From an uncultured Spirochaetales bacterium (GTDB taxonomy: Bacteria; Spirochaetota; Spirochaetia; Sphaerochaetales; Sphaerochaetaceae), in assembly GCA_949289305.1 (NCBI GenBank), contig CASENB010000029.1, positions 120,059-184,058 on the forward strand: a stretch of DNA of 64,000 nt, given 5' to 3'. Within the stretch, counting starts at the first letter, position 1. The number at the start of each line of letters is the position of its first letter. A program made the translations under genes and the position numbers. Under the pieces are notes generated by a model. The model did no database searches. It was not told the DNA's origin and saw only the letters and a program-made list of their open reading frames with translations. Shown here piece after piece: positions 10,382 through 18,675 of the stretch.

Positions 10382-11153
10382 CGATATATCAAGGATTTTT
10401 AAAAGAAAAAAAGCCTTTATTCCTTTCATTACCGTCGGAGATCCGGATATCGGAACAAGCCGGAAGCTAATTGAAGTAATGGCAAAAGAAGGAGCATCTC
10501 TGATTGAACTTGGCATACCTTTTTCAGATCCTGTTGCTGAAGGCGTTGTGATTCAGGATGCAAACCGCAGAGCACTTGAATCAGGCGTGAGTACAGAGGA
10601 TGTTTTCCTTTTGGTTGAATCTCTTAGAAATGATGGTATTGACGTCCCTCTTGCAATAATGACATATGCCAACGTCGTATATTCTTATGGTACGGAGGCT
10701 TTCTTAAGCAAAATGAATAGTTTGAGAATTGCCGCCCTCATCTTGCCTGATGTGCCATATGAGGAAAAGGATGAATTCTCTATCCCTGCTTCTCGATATG
10801 GGATATCGATCATTTCAATGATTGCTCCTACTAGCAACGATAGGATAAGCATGATAGCTAAGGACGCTGCTGGCTTTATTTACTGCGTATCGTCACTTGG
10901 CGTTACAGGAGTAAGGGAGAACTTCTCTTCGAATATAGGAGAGGTTGTAAAATCCATAAGGACTGTAAGACCAGATCTTCCTATCGCAATAGGTTTCGGA
11001 ATTTCCGATGCAAGAAGAGCAAAAGCGATGGCTGATCTTGCAGATGGAGTGATAATAGGTTCTGCCATTGTAAATATAATCGCAAAATACAAAAACGATT
11101 CAATTGAACCTGTCAGATCTTTTGTGCGTGATATCGTTAAAACGATAAGTTGA
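10374..11153 (+). CDS. trpA: Tryptophan synthase alpha chain
   Basis: Cleaves indole-3-glycerol phosphate to indole and glyceraldehyde-3-phosphate and channels indole to TrpB. The 259-residue TIM barrel has the catalytic Glu in [11 protein letters not shown] (Glu45). The second acid, Asp60 in E. coli (in ADG), is Glu56 here (VAEG), and the following Pro is Val. The phosphate grip GFGIS and the SSLGVTGVR loop are present. Start overlaps the trpB stop by 8 bases, indicating translational coupling. No terminator follows for about 185 bases. Confidence 0.93.
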   Translation: MNDDISRIFKRKKAFIPFITVGDPDIGTSRKLIEVMAKEGASLIELGIPFSDPVAEGVVIQDANRRALESGVSTEDVFLLVESLRNDGIDVPLAIMTYANVVYSYGTEAFLSKMNSLRIAALILPDVPYEEKDEFSIPASRYGISIISMIAPTSNDRISMIAKDAAGFIYCVSSLGVTGVRENFSSNIGEVVKSIRTVRPDLPIAIGFGISDARRAKAMADLADGVIIGSAIVNIIAKYKNDSIEPVRSFVRDIVKTIS

Positions 11154-11292
11154 AGTAAAAATAAATATGATTTGATTATGATTATCTACATTTTTATTAA
11201 CTAAGTAATATAATACTGTCTTTTAATAAAAGTGATTCAGTATTATTTATTACTTTTCATTGGAATTTTTTTCTTTTTTTCTTATGTCCTTC

Positions 11293-11321
11293 TTGACAAG
11301 TAAAATTGAAAGGAGTATTCC
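11293..11321 (+). promoter_or_regulatory. Possible promoter for the amt leader
   Basis: A perfect TTGACA -35 box (11293-11298), 17 bases, then a weak TATTCC -10. A GA-rich AAAGGAG follows at 11309. It would start transcription just upstream of the two leader hairpins. The weak -10 keeps confidence low. Confidence 0.35.
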
Positions 11322-11323
11322 AT

Positions 11324-11376
11324 AAAGCGTGAAGCAATGGCGCTTTGGAAGTTTTTCCAAGGCGCCTTTTCTTTTC
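11324..11376 (+). promoter_or_regulatory. Leader attenuator 1: antiterminator/terminator pair upstream of amt
   Basis: Terminator arm GGCGCTTTGGAA (11339-11350) pairs with TTCCAAGGCGCC (11355-11366) in a 12-bp stem, followed by T-rich bases. The segment CGCTTT (11341-11346) can instead pair with AAAGCG (11324-11329). The two hairpins exclude each other, the usual design of an attenuator or riboswitch expression platform. The stem lies 186 bases after the trpA stop and 111 before amt. Confidence 0.55.
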
Positions 11377-11388
11377 TAAAGTAAACTC

Positions 11389-11444
11389 GATCAGAACACA
11401 ATGGGGTGATCCAGGACTTATTCTTGGACCACCCCGCTTTTTTT
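11389..11444 (+). promoter_or_regulatory. Leader attenuator 2: second terminator with a competing hairpin
   Basis: GGGGTG-A-TCCAGGA (11403-11416) pairs with TCTTGGA-C-CACCCC (11422-11435): 13 pairs, one mismatch, loop CTTAT, then seven T. TGATC (11407-11411) can alternatively pair with GATCA (11389-11393). As in attenuator 1, the sequence CAATGG lies in the loop of the competing hairpin. The terminator is strong; the competing stem is only 5 bp. Confidence 0.55.
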
Positions 11445-11477
11445 GTTTTCTTGATCGACTTGAGGAGGAATGGGTAT

Positions 11478-13211
11478 ATGTATTCAGCGACGGATGTTAT
11501 TTGGACTCTTGTCAGCGCGATTCTCGTGTTCTTTATGCAAGCCGGATTCGCTCTTTGCGAGGCTGGCCTCACTAGGGCAAAAAATACGGGAAACATACTG
11601 ATGAAGAACATGATGGACTTCTGTATCGGCGTTCCCTGCTACTGGCTTATAGGATTCGGGCTAATGTTTGCAGGAGCTGGCCCTCTTATCGGAGGTTTCG
11701 ATCCTCTTATCAGAGGCTCTTATGATTTTGGTACGCTTCCTGTTTGGTGCTATGCGATCTTCCAGACCGTATTTTGCGCTACGGCCGCGACTATTGTCTC
11801 TGGATCAATGGCGGAAAGAACTAATTTTAAGGCCTACTGCATCTACAGTGCTGTCATAAGCTTGATTATCTATCCGATTTCAGGCCATTGGATCTGGGGT
11901 GGCGGATGGCTTTCTGGCCTAAACTTCCATGATTTCGCAGGTTCTACTTGCGTTCATATGGTTGGAGGTTTGATCGCTTGCCTTGGTGCTGCGATGCTTG
12001 GCCCTAGAATTGGAAAATATGATAAGAATGGAAAGGCAAGGGCAATTCCAGGACATAATATGACAGCAATGGCGCTTGGAGTCTTCATTCTCTGGTTCTG
12101 TTGGTTCGGGTTCAATGGAGGATCCACAGTGGCGATGTCTACCGATGAGGATATGACGCTTGCCTCCCTTGTAATGTTCAATACGAATCTAGCTGCCGCA
12201 GTTGCAACTGTCGTCGCAATGATCTTCACATGGATCCGCTATGGAAAGCCCGATGTGTCGATGACGTTCAATGCAGCTCTTGCCGGTCTTGTCGCAATTA
12301 CTGCGGGCTGTGATTGCGTAACTCCTGTTGGCGCATTCTTCATCGGACTCGTGTCAGGCTTTCTTGTAGTCCTTTCTGTCGAATTCTTTGACAAGGTAGC
12401 AAAGATAGACGATCCTGTTGGTGCCGTTTCTGTCCATATGGTCAATGGAATATGGGGAACTCTTGCCGTAGGGCTTTTCAGTAACGGCGGAGACGGCGTT
12501 GCGCTAGGACTCTTCTACGGAGGAGGATTTTCACAGCTTGGCGTTCAGGCTCTTGGCGTTGTTTCTGTCGCTCTTTATGTTCTTGTTGCAATGTTCATCA
12601 TATTCAAGATCATAGATAAGACAGTAGGCTTAAGGGTCCCAGCCAATGTTGAGATAGACGGCTTGGATATGCATGAGCATGGCCTTGCCTCTGCCTATTC
12701 CGGTTTTGCAATCAGCGATGTATCATCGCTTGATATGGAAGTGAATGAGAATACGGATCTTGGAGAGGATAGTTACGACAAAGCTTCTGAGAGCCAGATC
12801 AATGCTGCTGTCAAGGTTGCAGAAAAGAAGACGGTGACAGATGGCGTTTATGATACTGGAATGCATAAGATAAGTATCATATGCAGGCTTTCCAAGTTCG
12901 ATGCCTTAAAGACAGCTTTAAATAAACTAGGTGTTACTGGAATTACCATGACTCAGGTAATGGGATGCGGAATTCAAAAGGGTGCTGGAGAGAAATATCG
13001 TGGCACCGAGGTCGATGTCAATCTTATTCCGAAAGTCAAGGTTGAGGTTGTCGTAAGCAAGATTCCTGTAGATTCTGTCATAGAAGCAGCAAAGAAAGCC
13101 CTCTATACGGGACACATAGGGGATGGAAAGATCTTTGTCTATAACGTGACAAGAGTTATTAAGGTTAGGACAGGAGAGGAGAACTACGCAGCACTTCAGG
13201 ATGTAGAATAA
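11478..13211 (+). CDS. amt: Ammonium transporter fused to a P-II regulatory domain
   Basis: Residues 1-405 are an 11-helix Amt channel: the twin histidines appear in STCVHMVGGLIA and VSVHMVNGIWG, with AERTNF and SGHWIWGGGWL at the pore. After an acidic linker, residues of about 455-577 are a GlnB/GlnK-like P-II domain (YRGTEVDVNLIPKVKVEV, then TGHIGDGKIFV). P-II blocks Amt according to nitrogen and energy state; the fusion places sensor and channel in one chain. The T-loop Tyr that is uridylylated in E. coli (Tyr51) is Val here, so control is probably by ligand only. Start chosen at 11478 because AGGAGGAA lies 7 bases upstream; an earlier GTG at 11406 lies inside the terminator. Confidence 0.92.
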   Translation: MYSATDVIWTLVSAILVFFMQAGFALCEAGLTRAKNTGNILMKNMMDFCIGVPCYWLIGFGLMFAGAGPLIGGFDPLIRGSYDFGTLPVWCYAIFQTVFCATAATIVSGSMAERTNFKAYCIYSAVISLIIYPISGHWIWGGGWLSGLNFHDFAGSTCVHMVGGLIACLGAAMLGPRIGKYDKNGKARAIPGHNMTAMALGVFILWFCWFGFNGGSTVAMSTDEDMTLASLVMFNTNLAAAVATVVAMIFTWIRYGKPDVSMTFNAALAGLVAITAGCDCVTPVGAFFIGLVSGFLVVLSVEFFDKVAKIDDPVGAVSVHMVNGIWGTLAVGLFSNGGDGVALGLFYGGGFSQLGVQALGVVSVALYVLVAMFIIFKIIDKTVGLRVPANVEIDGLDMHEHGLASAYSGFAISDVSSLDMEVNENTDLGEDSYDKASESQINAAVKVAEKKTVTDGVYDTGMHKISIICRLSKFDALKTALNKLGVTGITMTQVMGCGIQKGAGEKYRGTEVDVNLIPKVKVEVVVSKIPVDSVIEAAKKALYTGHIGDGKIFVYNVTRVIKVRTGEENYAALQDVE

Positions 13212-13240
13212 GAAATTGCGATTTTTTCCTTCTAAATGCT

Positions 13241-13275
13241 TCAGGCCTGTTTTCAATATTAGAGAGCAGGCCTGA
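13241..13275 (+). terminator. Terminator after amt
   Basis: TCAGGCCTGTTTTC pairs with GAGAGCAGGCCTGA: a 14-bp stem including G-U pairs around a 7-base loop, 29 bases after the stop. The T-tract is weak. Confidence 0.65.
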
Positions 13276-13419
13276 TTAATATTATATTCGCCTTCATTTA
13301 AAGAAAAGCGCTAAAGGAATACGAATTTTTCTTTTCTTATTAATGATAAAAATATTTAGAGTTTTTGTTGCGAAGTTGAAATATTATGCTAATATTCTAT
13401 TAAGATATTAGGAAAAATC

Positions 13420-14385
13420 ATGAACAAGAAGGAATTTGTAGCAAAAACATTTTTAGGTGAGACAGGTCTTAGCGTTCCTGCCTCGTTTTCGATACACTTC
13501 GGAGCCGATTACAAATATGGAGATGCGGCGCTTAAGAAACATCTGGATTTCTATCGTGCAACCGATACGGACATAACGAAGATAATGAATGAGAATCTTG
13601 TGCCCTCAAATCCAGGTGTTGTTACCTCTGATGATTTTTTACGCATCGGACCTTTTGACAGGCATTCTGATTTCATTGTACGACAGACCGATCTGGTTAA
13701 GGCAATCGTAGATAGAGTTGGCAGTGAAGCCTATGTTATTTGCACAATTCATGGAATTACTGCATCCCTTGTGCATACCATGAGGCCGCAATATCAAGCG
13801 CTTGAAGAGATAAGAAGGGTTCAGGTTAAGCTTTTCAGAGAAAAGCCTCAGCCGTTTTTGGATGCCGAGAAGCGCATAGCCGAAGGGCTCTGCTATTTAG
13901 TTGAAAGCGTTATAGAAGCTGGATGCGACGGAATATACTTTGCATCCCTTGGCGGAGCAAGAGATGCGTATACTCAAGATGAGTTCGAACTTGCAGAGGC
14001 GCAGTTTGACAAGCAGATTATGAAGAGAGCAAAAGATATGGGTGCTTCCGTTACTCTGCATATGTGCAAAAAGAATCTTGATATTAAAAGATACGCAAGT
14101 TATGCGCCTTTCACAGATGCTGTCAACTGGGGTATTTACGAAAACAACATTCCAATTGAAGAGGCTGAAAAACTTTTTCCTGGAAAGACGATCCTTGGCG
14201 GTCTTGAAAACAGAAGCGGAATAATCGTCGATGGAAGTCTGGAGGATATAAAAAGCGAGGTTCATAGGCTCAAGGGCGAGATGAGAGGAAAAAAGTTCAT
14301 CTTAGGTGCTGATTGCACGCTTGCATCTGACTTGCCGATAGAGAGAATTAGAGCCGCAGTAGATGCTGCTCACGATATTATTTGA
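13420..14385 (+). CDS. Uroporphyrinogen decarboxylase-family protein (MtaA/URO-D-like)
   Basis: A 321-residue TIM-barrel protein of the URO-D family. Features are the barrel strand pattern, CDGIYFASLGG, LHMCKKNLDI (His and Cys as in the zinc/methyl-corrinoid branch) and the terminal KFILGADCTL. The family covers heme synthesis enzymes, corrinoid methyltransferases and many uncharacterised catabolic proteins. The absence of heme genes nearby and the adjacent solute-binding-protein fragment argue against HemE and for a catabolic role. It starts at ATG 13420 with a weak upstream ribosome site. Confidence 0.7.
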   Translation: MNKKEFVAKTFLGETGLSVPASFSIHFGADYKYGDAALKKHLDFYRATDTDITKIMNENLVPSNPGVVTSDDFLRIGPFDRHSDFIVRQTDLVKAIVDRVGSEAYVICTIHGITASLVHTMRPQYQALEEIRRVQVKLFREKPQPFLDAEKRIAEGLCYLVESVIEAGCDGIYFASLGGARDAYTQDEFELAEAQFDKQIMKRAKDMGASVTLHMCKKNLDIKRYASYAPFTDAVNWGIYENNIPIEEAEKLFPGKTILGGLENRSGIIVDGSLEDIKSEVHRLKGEMRGKKFILGADCTLASDLPIERIRAAVDAAHDII

Positions 14386-14395
14386 GGAGGAAGAT

Positions 14396-14602
14396 ATGAA
14401 AAAACTACTCTCTGTACTATTGATTCTTATTGCCGCTATGGCAATCCTTAGCGCAGGAGGATCTAAGGAGAGCGATTCTCTTGTAGATGAGAATGGGCTT
14501 ACGACTATAACATTCTGGTACAATCCTGCAATTGTCGAGGCTGATCCTCCGTTTCCTCTATGGAAAGAAGGGCGCATCAGAGAAATGAATCGGTACATAT
14601 AG
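14396..14602 (+). pseudogene. Truncated extracellular solute-binding protein
   Basis: After a strong GAGGAGGAAG site, the ORF encodes a signal peptide (MKKLLSVLLILIAAMAILSA) and the start of a sugar-type solute-binding protein (TTITFWYNPAIVEADPPF), then runs into unrelated residues and stops at 68 codons; family members have about 400-550. The rest of the protein and its permeases are absent. It lies 10 bases after the URO-D gene, so the two were probably one operon cut by a deletion. Confidence 0.7.
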
Positions 14603-14668
14603 AGAGAATGAAAAAAGGCTTCCTTATCTATGTGGAGGCTTTAAAGTACTTAGACAGGGCTATAGATA

Positions 14669-15952
14669 ATGAATGATTTTTATTCGATTTGCGACGACAT
14701 TTTGATAGAAGAATTGAAGCCAGCGTTAGGATGCACAGAACCGATTGCTATTGCGCTTGCTTCTTCGAGTGCAAGACGGGTTCTTAATAAGATGCCAAAT
14801 CATATCCATGTGCTTTGCAGCGGAAACATTATTAAGAACGTGAAGAGCGTGACCGTTCCGAATTCTGGAGGGCTTAAAGGTATAGAGGCTGCGGCTATCC
14901 TTGGCGTTGTGGCTGGAGATCCAAGACTGTCTTTAGAGGTGCTTTCAAATGTAAGCGATGAAGAAAGAGAGATTACAAGAAAGCTTTTATCTGAAAAAGG
15001 ATTTTGTACTGTCGAACTTAAAGAAGGCGTCGCAGGTCTATATATTTCAGTTTCTTTGGAAAGTGATGGCGACATCGTTACAGCTTTAATCAAAGATTGC
15101 CATAACGAAGTGTCGTCAATTACTAGAAACGGCGAAGTCGTTGAGGGTAATAAAGCTTTTGAAGCAGATGGGAGTGCTGATATTGAAAATAAGAAGGCGC
15201 TTTTAACGGTTGAAAAGATCGTCGACTACGCTATAAATGCTGATTTGAAGAATGTATATCAGGCGTTGAAAGATCAATGGGTGTTGAATGAGAACATTGC
15301 AAAAGAAGGTTTGACGGATTCATATGGCGCTGAGGTTGGAAAGACGCTTTTAAAATACTATGACAAGAGCGATGTTAGAATAAGGGCGCGTGCTAAGGCC
15401 GCTGCAGGATCTGATGCTAGAATGTCAGGCTGCCCTCTTCCTGTCGTAATAAACTCTGGAAGCGGAAATCAGGGGCTGACGGTATCCCTCCCGGTTATTG
15501 AATTCGGACAGGACTTAAACAAGAGCGAGGATGAGATAATCAGGGCTTTGGCCGTATCTAATCTTGTTGCAATACATCAGAAGAAGTATATAGGTCCGCT
15601 TTCCGCATATTGCGGGGCTGTCTCTGCGGCCGCTGGAGCATCGGCAGGAATCGCATTCCTCTACACTCACGATATCGGAACAATATCCAACTCAATTTCT
15701 AATACGCTTGCTTCTGTTGGAGGTATCGTATGCGATGGCGCGAAAGCATCCTGCGCTGCAAAAATATCATCGGCTTTAGACGCAGCGATTATGGGATTTG
15801 AATTGACGGACGATAATAACAAGAGCTTTCATAGCGGAGACGGCCTTGTTAAAGATAATGTAGAAAAGACCATAGAAACTTTCGGAAAGGTCGGCAAGGA
15901 CGGAATGCGAGAGACAGATATCGAAATTCTTCATCTAATGATGGATGCTTAA
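14669..15952 (+). CDS. cyuA: L-cysteine desulfidase / UPF0597 (CyuA/YhaM-like) iron-sulfur enzyme
   Basis: A 427-residue protein of the serine-dehydratase-alpha-like family that splits L-cysteine to pyruvate, ammonia and sulfide using a [4Fe-4S] cluster. Visible marks: KPALGCTEPIAIAL with ligand Cys22, NSGSGNQG, and the C-terminal CDGAKASCAAKISSA holding the other cysteines. The length fits the family. A GntR gene converges on it, overlapping by 4 bases at the 3' end. No Cys transporter is adjacent. An L-serine deaminase role cannot be excluded from sequence alone. Confidence 0.85.
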   Translation: MNDFYSICDDILIEELKPALGCTEPIAIALASSSARRVLNKMPNHIHVLCSGNIIKNVKSVTVPNSGGLKGIEAAAILGVVAGDPRLSLEVLSNVSDEEREITRKLLSEKGFCTVELKEGVAGLYISVSLESDGDIVTALIKDCHNEVSSITRNGEVVEGNKAFEADGSADIENKKALLTVEKIVDYAINADLKNVYQALKDQWVLNENIAKEGLTDSYGAEVGKTLLKYYDKSDVRIRARAKAAAGSDARMSGCPLPVVINSGSGNQGLTVSLPVIEFGQDLNKSEDEIIRALAVSNLVAIHQKKYIGPLSAYCGAVSAAAGASAGIAFLYTHDIGTISNSISNTLASVGGIVCDGAKASCAAKISSALDAAIMGFELTDDNNKSFHSGDGLVKDNVEKTIETFGKVGKDGMRETDIEILHLMMDA

Positions 15953-16581
15953 GACAAAAACGAAGTGTCGAAAGAGGAAATGTCGTCATAAAGTGTTTTG
16001 ACGGCATTTTCTTTATCTCCTTTTTCTATATATTCAAGCAGCGTCCTATGAAACGTACCCTTGCTTGAGAACCCTAGCTTCTGCCATTTGTTATATTGGT
16101 ATTGAGAATATGCCCTTTTCATTAATATCATGGAACGCCTTAGTACCTCTACAAGGTACTCATTTCCATAAACTTCCATTAGTGCGATATGGAAGTTGCT
16201 GTTTCGATCCCAATGGTCTTGGATAGCCTCATCCGGCTGATGATTGGCTTCTAATATCGATCTTAACTCCGCTATGCTCTCTTTCGATATTCTGTCGAAG
16301 TATTCGCTTAAGGCTCCGCATTCAATTATGATTCTGCTTTCCTTAGCGTCTTTTACCTCTTTCTCCTTTATCCTAAGCACTTCATAACCATAACGTGGAA
16401 TAGATCTGAGAATCCCTTCGTTGCAAAGTTCGATCAGCGCCTCTCTGATTGGAGATTTCGATATTTGATACTTCTCCGTAAGTTCTTTTTCTGTAAAAGG
16501 ACGCTCTGGGACATACTTCCCTTCGAGTATGTCGTTGAGCATTGATTTATATATTTTTATCTTAAGAGTCGTATCGCTCAT
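15949..16581 (-). CDS. GntR-family transcriptional regulator (FCD type)
   Basis: A 210-residue regulator: winged helix-turn-helix at residues 5-70 (PFTEKELTEKYQISKSPIRE, then GILRSIPRYGYEV) and a helical FCD ligand domain after it. FCD regulators usually bind small acids with a metal ion. It runs convergently into cyuA and away from the EamA gene. A TGAGGAGAT-type ribosome site precedes the start. The target genes are not evident. Confidence 0.85.
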   Translation of the reverse strand: MSDTTLKIKIYKSMLNDILEGKYVPERPFTEKELTEKYQISKSPIREALIELCNEGILRSIPRYGYEVLRIKEKEVKDAKESRIIIECGALSEYFDRISKESIAELRSILEANHQPDEAIQDHWDRNSNFHIALMEVYGNEYLVEVLRRSMILMKRAYSQYQYNKWQKLGFSSKGTFHRTLLEYIEKGDKENAVKTLYDDISSFDTSFLS

Positions 16582-16666
16582 GTCATCTCCTCAAAAACAG
16601 ATATTGCATATTATAGCAGAAAGAAAAATGTTTTTCTTCTTCCTAATCTGTTTGAATCGATTAATT

Positions 16667-17539
16667 CTATTTTTGTTTTCCTGATATGAAGAGACCTGTC
16701 AATGTAAGAACAGTACCTAAAATCATCATTACAGTTATCTTTTCAGAAAGGAATATTGAGGAGAAGATTATCGTGATGACCGGTACAAGATAGATGTATA
16801 TGCTTGTCTTAACAGCGCCTAGTGAAGAGACGGCATAATTCCAAGTTGCAAAACAGAGCGCTGAAGCTCCAAGTCCAAGGTAAAGAAGGTTAAATATATT
16901 CTTCAATGACTTGAAAGCATAGGGCGGAAAACTCGCATCGGAAATTAATATTATTGGAAGCATGAATACTAGTCCCCAGAAAAATATCCTTCTCGTACTT
17001 TGAATCACATTATAGTTGAAAGTAGATATTTTCTTCGTCAGATGCGAATATATTGCCCAAATGAATGCTGCCATGAGGGCAAGAATATCTCCTTTTGGAT
17101 TTAAAGAGAGAGAACTTCCGTTTAGGCTTATAAGGATTATTCCCATTATCGCAAATAGAAATCCTATGTAGAAATTTGGTTTCACTTTTTCTTTATTGAT
17201 GATACTTCCGATTATTGCAGTAAAAAACGGAGAGAGCGATATTATCACTCCTACGTTTGAGGCAAGGGTATATGTAAGAGCGATATTTTCAAGAAGGTAA
17301 TAAAGGCATATGCCTGTAAGGCCTGCAAGTGCGAATATAAACTCTTCTTTTATCCCCTTGAATTTTATCATATGCGGCGATATAAGCAATAATGCCACGT
17401 ATCCGACTGCAAATCTTAGTATCAGAATTTCTATTGGGAGAAAGGCAGATAGCAACACCTTCGTCGAAATAAATGTCGTTCCCCATATTACAATCGTAAT
17501 AATTGCGGCATAATGTCCATAGATGGAATTGTCCTTCAT
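16667..17539 (-). CDS. EamA/DMT-family transporter
   Basis: A 290-residue membrane protein with ten predicted helices in two EamA repeats (residues 8-138 and 150-285). WGTTFISTKVLL lies in helix 1 and a second repeat begins near DILALMAAFIWAIYSHLTKK. These are metabolite/drug exporters (RhaT/YdcZ-like group); the substrate is unknown. Its start overlaps the AraC gene stop by 4 bases, so the regulator probably controls this exporter. Confidence 0.85.
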   Translation of the reverse strand: MKDNSIYGHYAAIITIVIWGTTFISTKVLLSAFLPIEILILRFAVGYVALLLISPHMIKFKGIKEEFIFALAGLTGICLYYLLENIALTYTLASNVGVIISLSPFFTAIIGSIINKEKVKPNFYIGFLFAIMGIILISLNGSSLSLNPKGDILALMAAFIWAIYSHLTKKISTFNYNVIQSTRRIFFWGLVFMLPIILISDASFPPYAFKSLKNIFNLLYLGLGASALCFATWNYAVSSLGAVKTSIYIYLVPVITIIFSSIFLSEKITVMMILGTVLTLTGLFISGKQK

Positions 17540-18360
17540 TTTATCTCCTCATTATGGTTAAAGACATCATAATATCTTTTCGGTGTGAACCCTATATATT
17601 TTGTGAACACGTTTGTAAAATGGCTTTGATCGGCAAAACCCGTTTCAATTGCGACTTCAGTTGGCTTTATCCCGTCAGCTAAAAGTTTTGACGCTTCCTT
17701 TATCCTGATATTCTCTAAATATATGTATGGCGTAATTCCCTTTGCTCTTGCAAATGCTCGCAAAAGAGACGAACTTGATAGATTGGAAATCCTACATAAA
17801 GTCTCAAGCGTTATTCTTTTTGCATAGTTTTCTTCTATATATGCACACGCTCTGCCTATTGCATTATCTTCCATTTCTTTTTTTTCATTTTTCTCTATTC
17901 CTCCTTTCTCGAATATTAAAGCAAGCAGAGTGAGAAGGATTTGTTCCTTTCTCATAATATCTGTCTCTTCTTTTAGATTGTCTGTTAGAATCGTAATTAA
18001 CATTTCAATATCATTATCTTTAAAATGATGTGTCGTAAAATGTGGAAGAAACTTCTTTCCTTTCAGCTTTTTCGTTAAATCTTCCATCACGTTTACTCTT
18101 ATGCAGATCCAGAAATAAGAAAAATTATGATTGTTTATGTTATGACAACAATGGCTGTCATTGGGATTTAAAACAATTATGCTTCCTTTTTCAATGCGGT
18201 ATTCATTATTCATGCAAATAAACTGCCTTTCTCCCGACTTAACGACACCTATTACGTAATAATCGTGGAAATGAGGGGGAAAAGGGCGTGAAAACGAATT
18301 GAGACGATATGTCTCAATCTTTAAAGTGCTATCGAAATATGCTTCTTTTTCCTTTTCCAT
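17536..18360 (-). CDS. AraC-family transcriptional regulator with cupin sensor
   Basis: A 274-residue protein: an N-terminal cupin-like sensor (FPPHFHDYYVIGVV, HCCHNINNHNFSY) and two C-terminal helix-turn-helix units (LETLCRISNLSSSSLLRAF and EVAIETGFADQSHFTNVF). The layout is typical of AraC regulators that sense a small molecule, often amino acids, for EamA/LysE exporters. It is the first gene of a two-gene operon with the transporter, with a 4-base stop/start overlap. Confidence 0.88.
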   Translation of the reverse strand: MEKEKEAYFDSTLKIETYRLNSFSRPFPPHFHDYYVIGVVKSGERQFICMNNEYRIEKGSIIVLNPNDSHCCHNINNHNFSYFWICIRVNVMEDLTKKLKGKKFLPHFTTHHFKDNDIEMLITILTDNLKEETDIMRKEQILLTLLALIFEKGGIEKNEKKEMEDNAIGRACAYIEENYAKRITLETLCRISNLSSSSLLRAFARAKGITPYIYLENIRIKEASKLLADGIKPTEVAIETGFADQSHFTNVFTKYIGFTPKRYYDVFNHNEEIK

Positions 18361-18675
18361 ACCGGAAATAATAACAGAATGGATTTGGTTTTTCTTGTAA
18401 AATATCGTCAGAATCAGATAGTAAGATAATTACTGGGCATTTAATTTTGTTAATTCTTTTTGTTGCATCTCTTCATAATTATTACAGCTAATTTACTGTA
18501 TGAGGGCAAAAACGACGGGATATGAGAATTTTAATATATATATTCGTATATAATATTCTTAAATAGGAATATAAATATAATTTTTATATATGAATGGTCT
18601 TTCTTTTAATTATTTTTTTATTTGCAGTTTTTTTCATTTTTATAGAAAAAAGTGATAACAGAAAGAGGAGGGCTT
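18361..18675. other. AT-rich divergent intergenic region
   Basis: 315 bases between the AraC gene (leftward) and the glycosyltransferase (rightward). It must contain both promoters. The centre is very AT-rich (18530-18600, repeated TATAT). GAGGAGGG at 18663-18670 is the ribosome site of the glycosyltransferase. I see no RNA gene or clear operator. Confidence 0.5.

Noticed and set aside
11337..11384. Short leader peptide inside attenuator 1 (MALWKFFQGAFSFLK)
   Set aside because: The only ribosome-like site is 21 bases upstream and the peptide has no clear nitrogen-related codon bias.
11345..11575. Two ORFs crossing the amt leader
   Set aside because: They run through both terminator hairpins and overlap the true amt start in other frames; likely not translated.
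14605..14640. Terminator hairpin between the truncated SBP and cyuA
   Set aside because: The apparent AAAGGCTTCC/GGAGGCTTT arms are not reverse complements when paired base by base.
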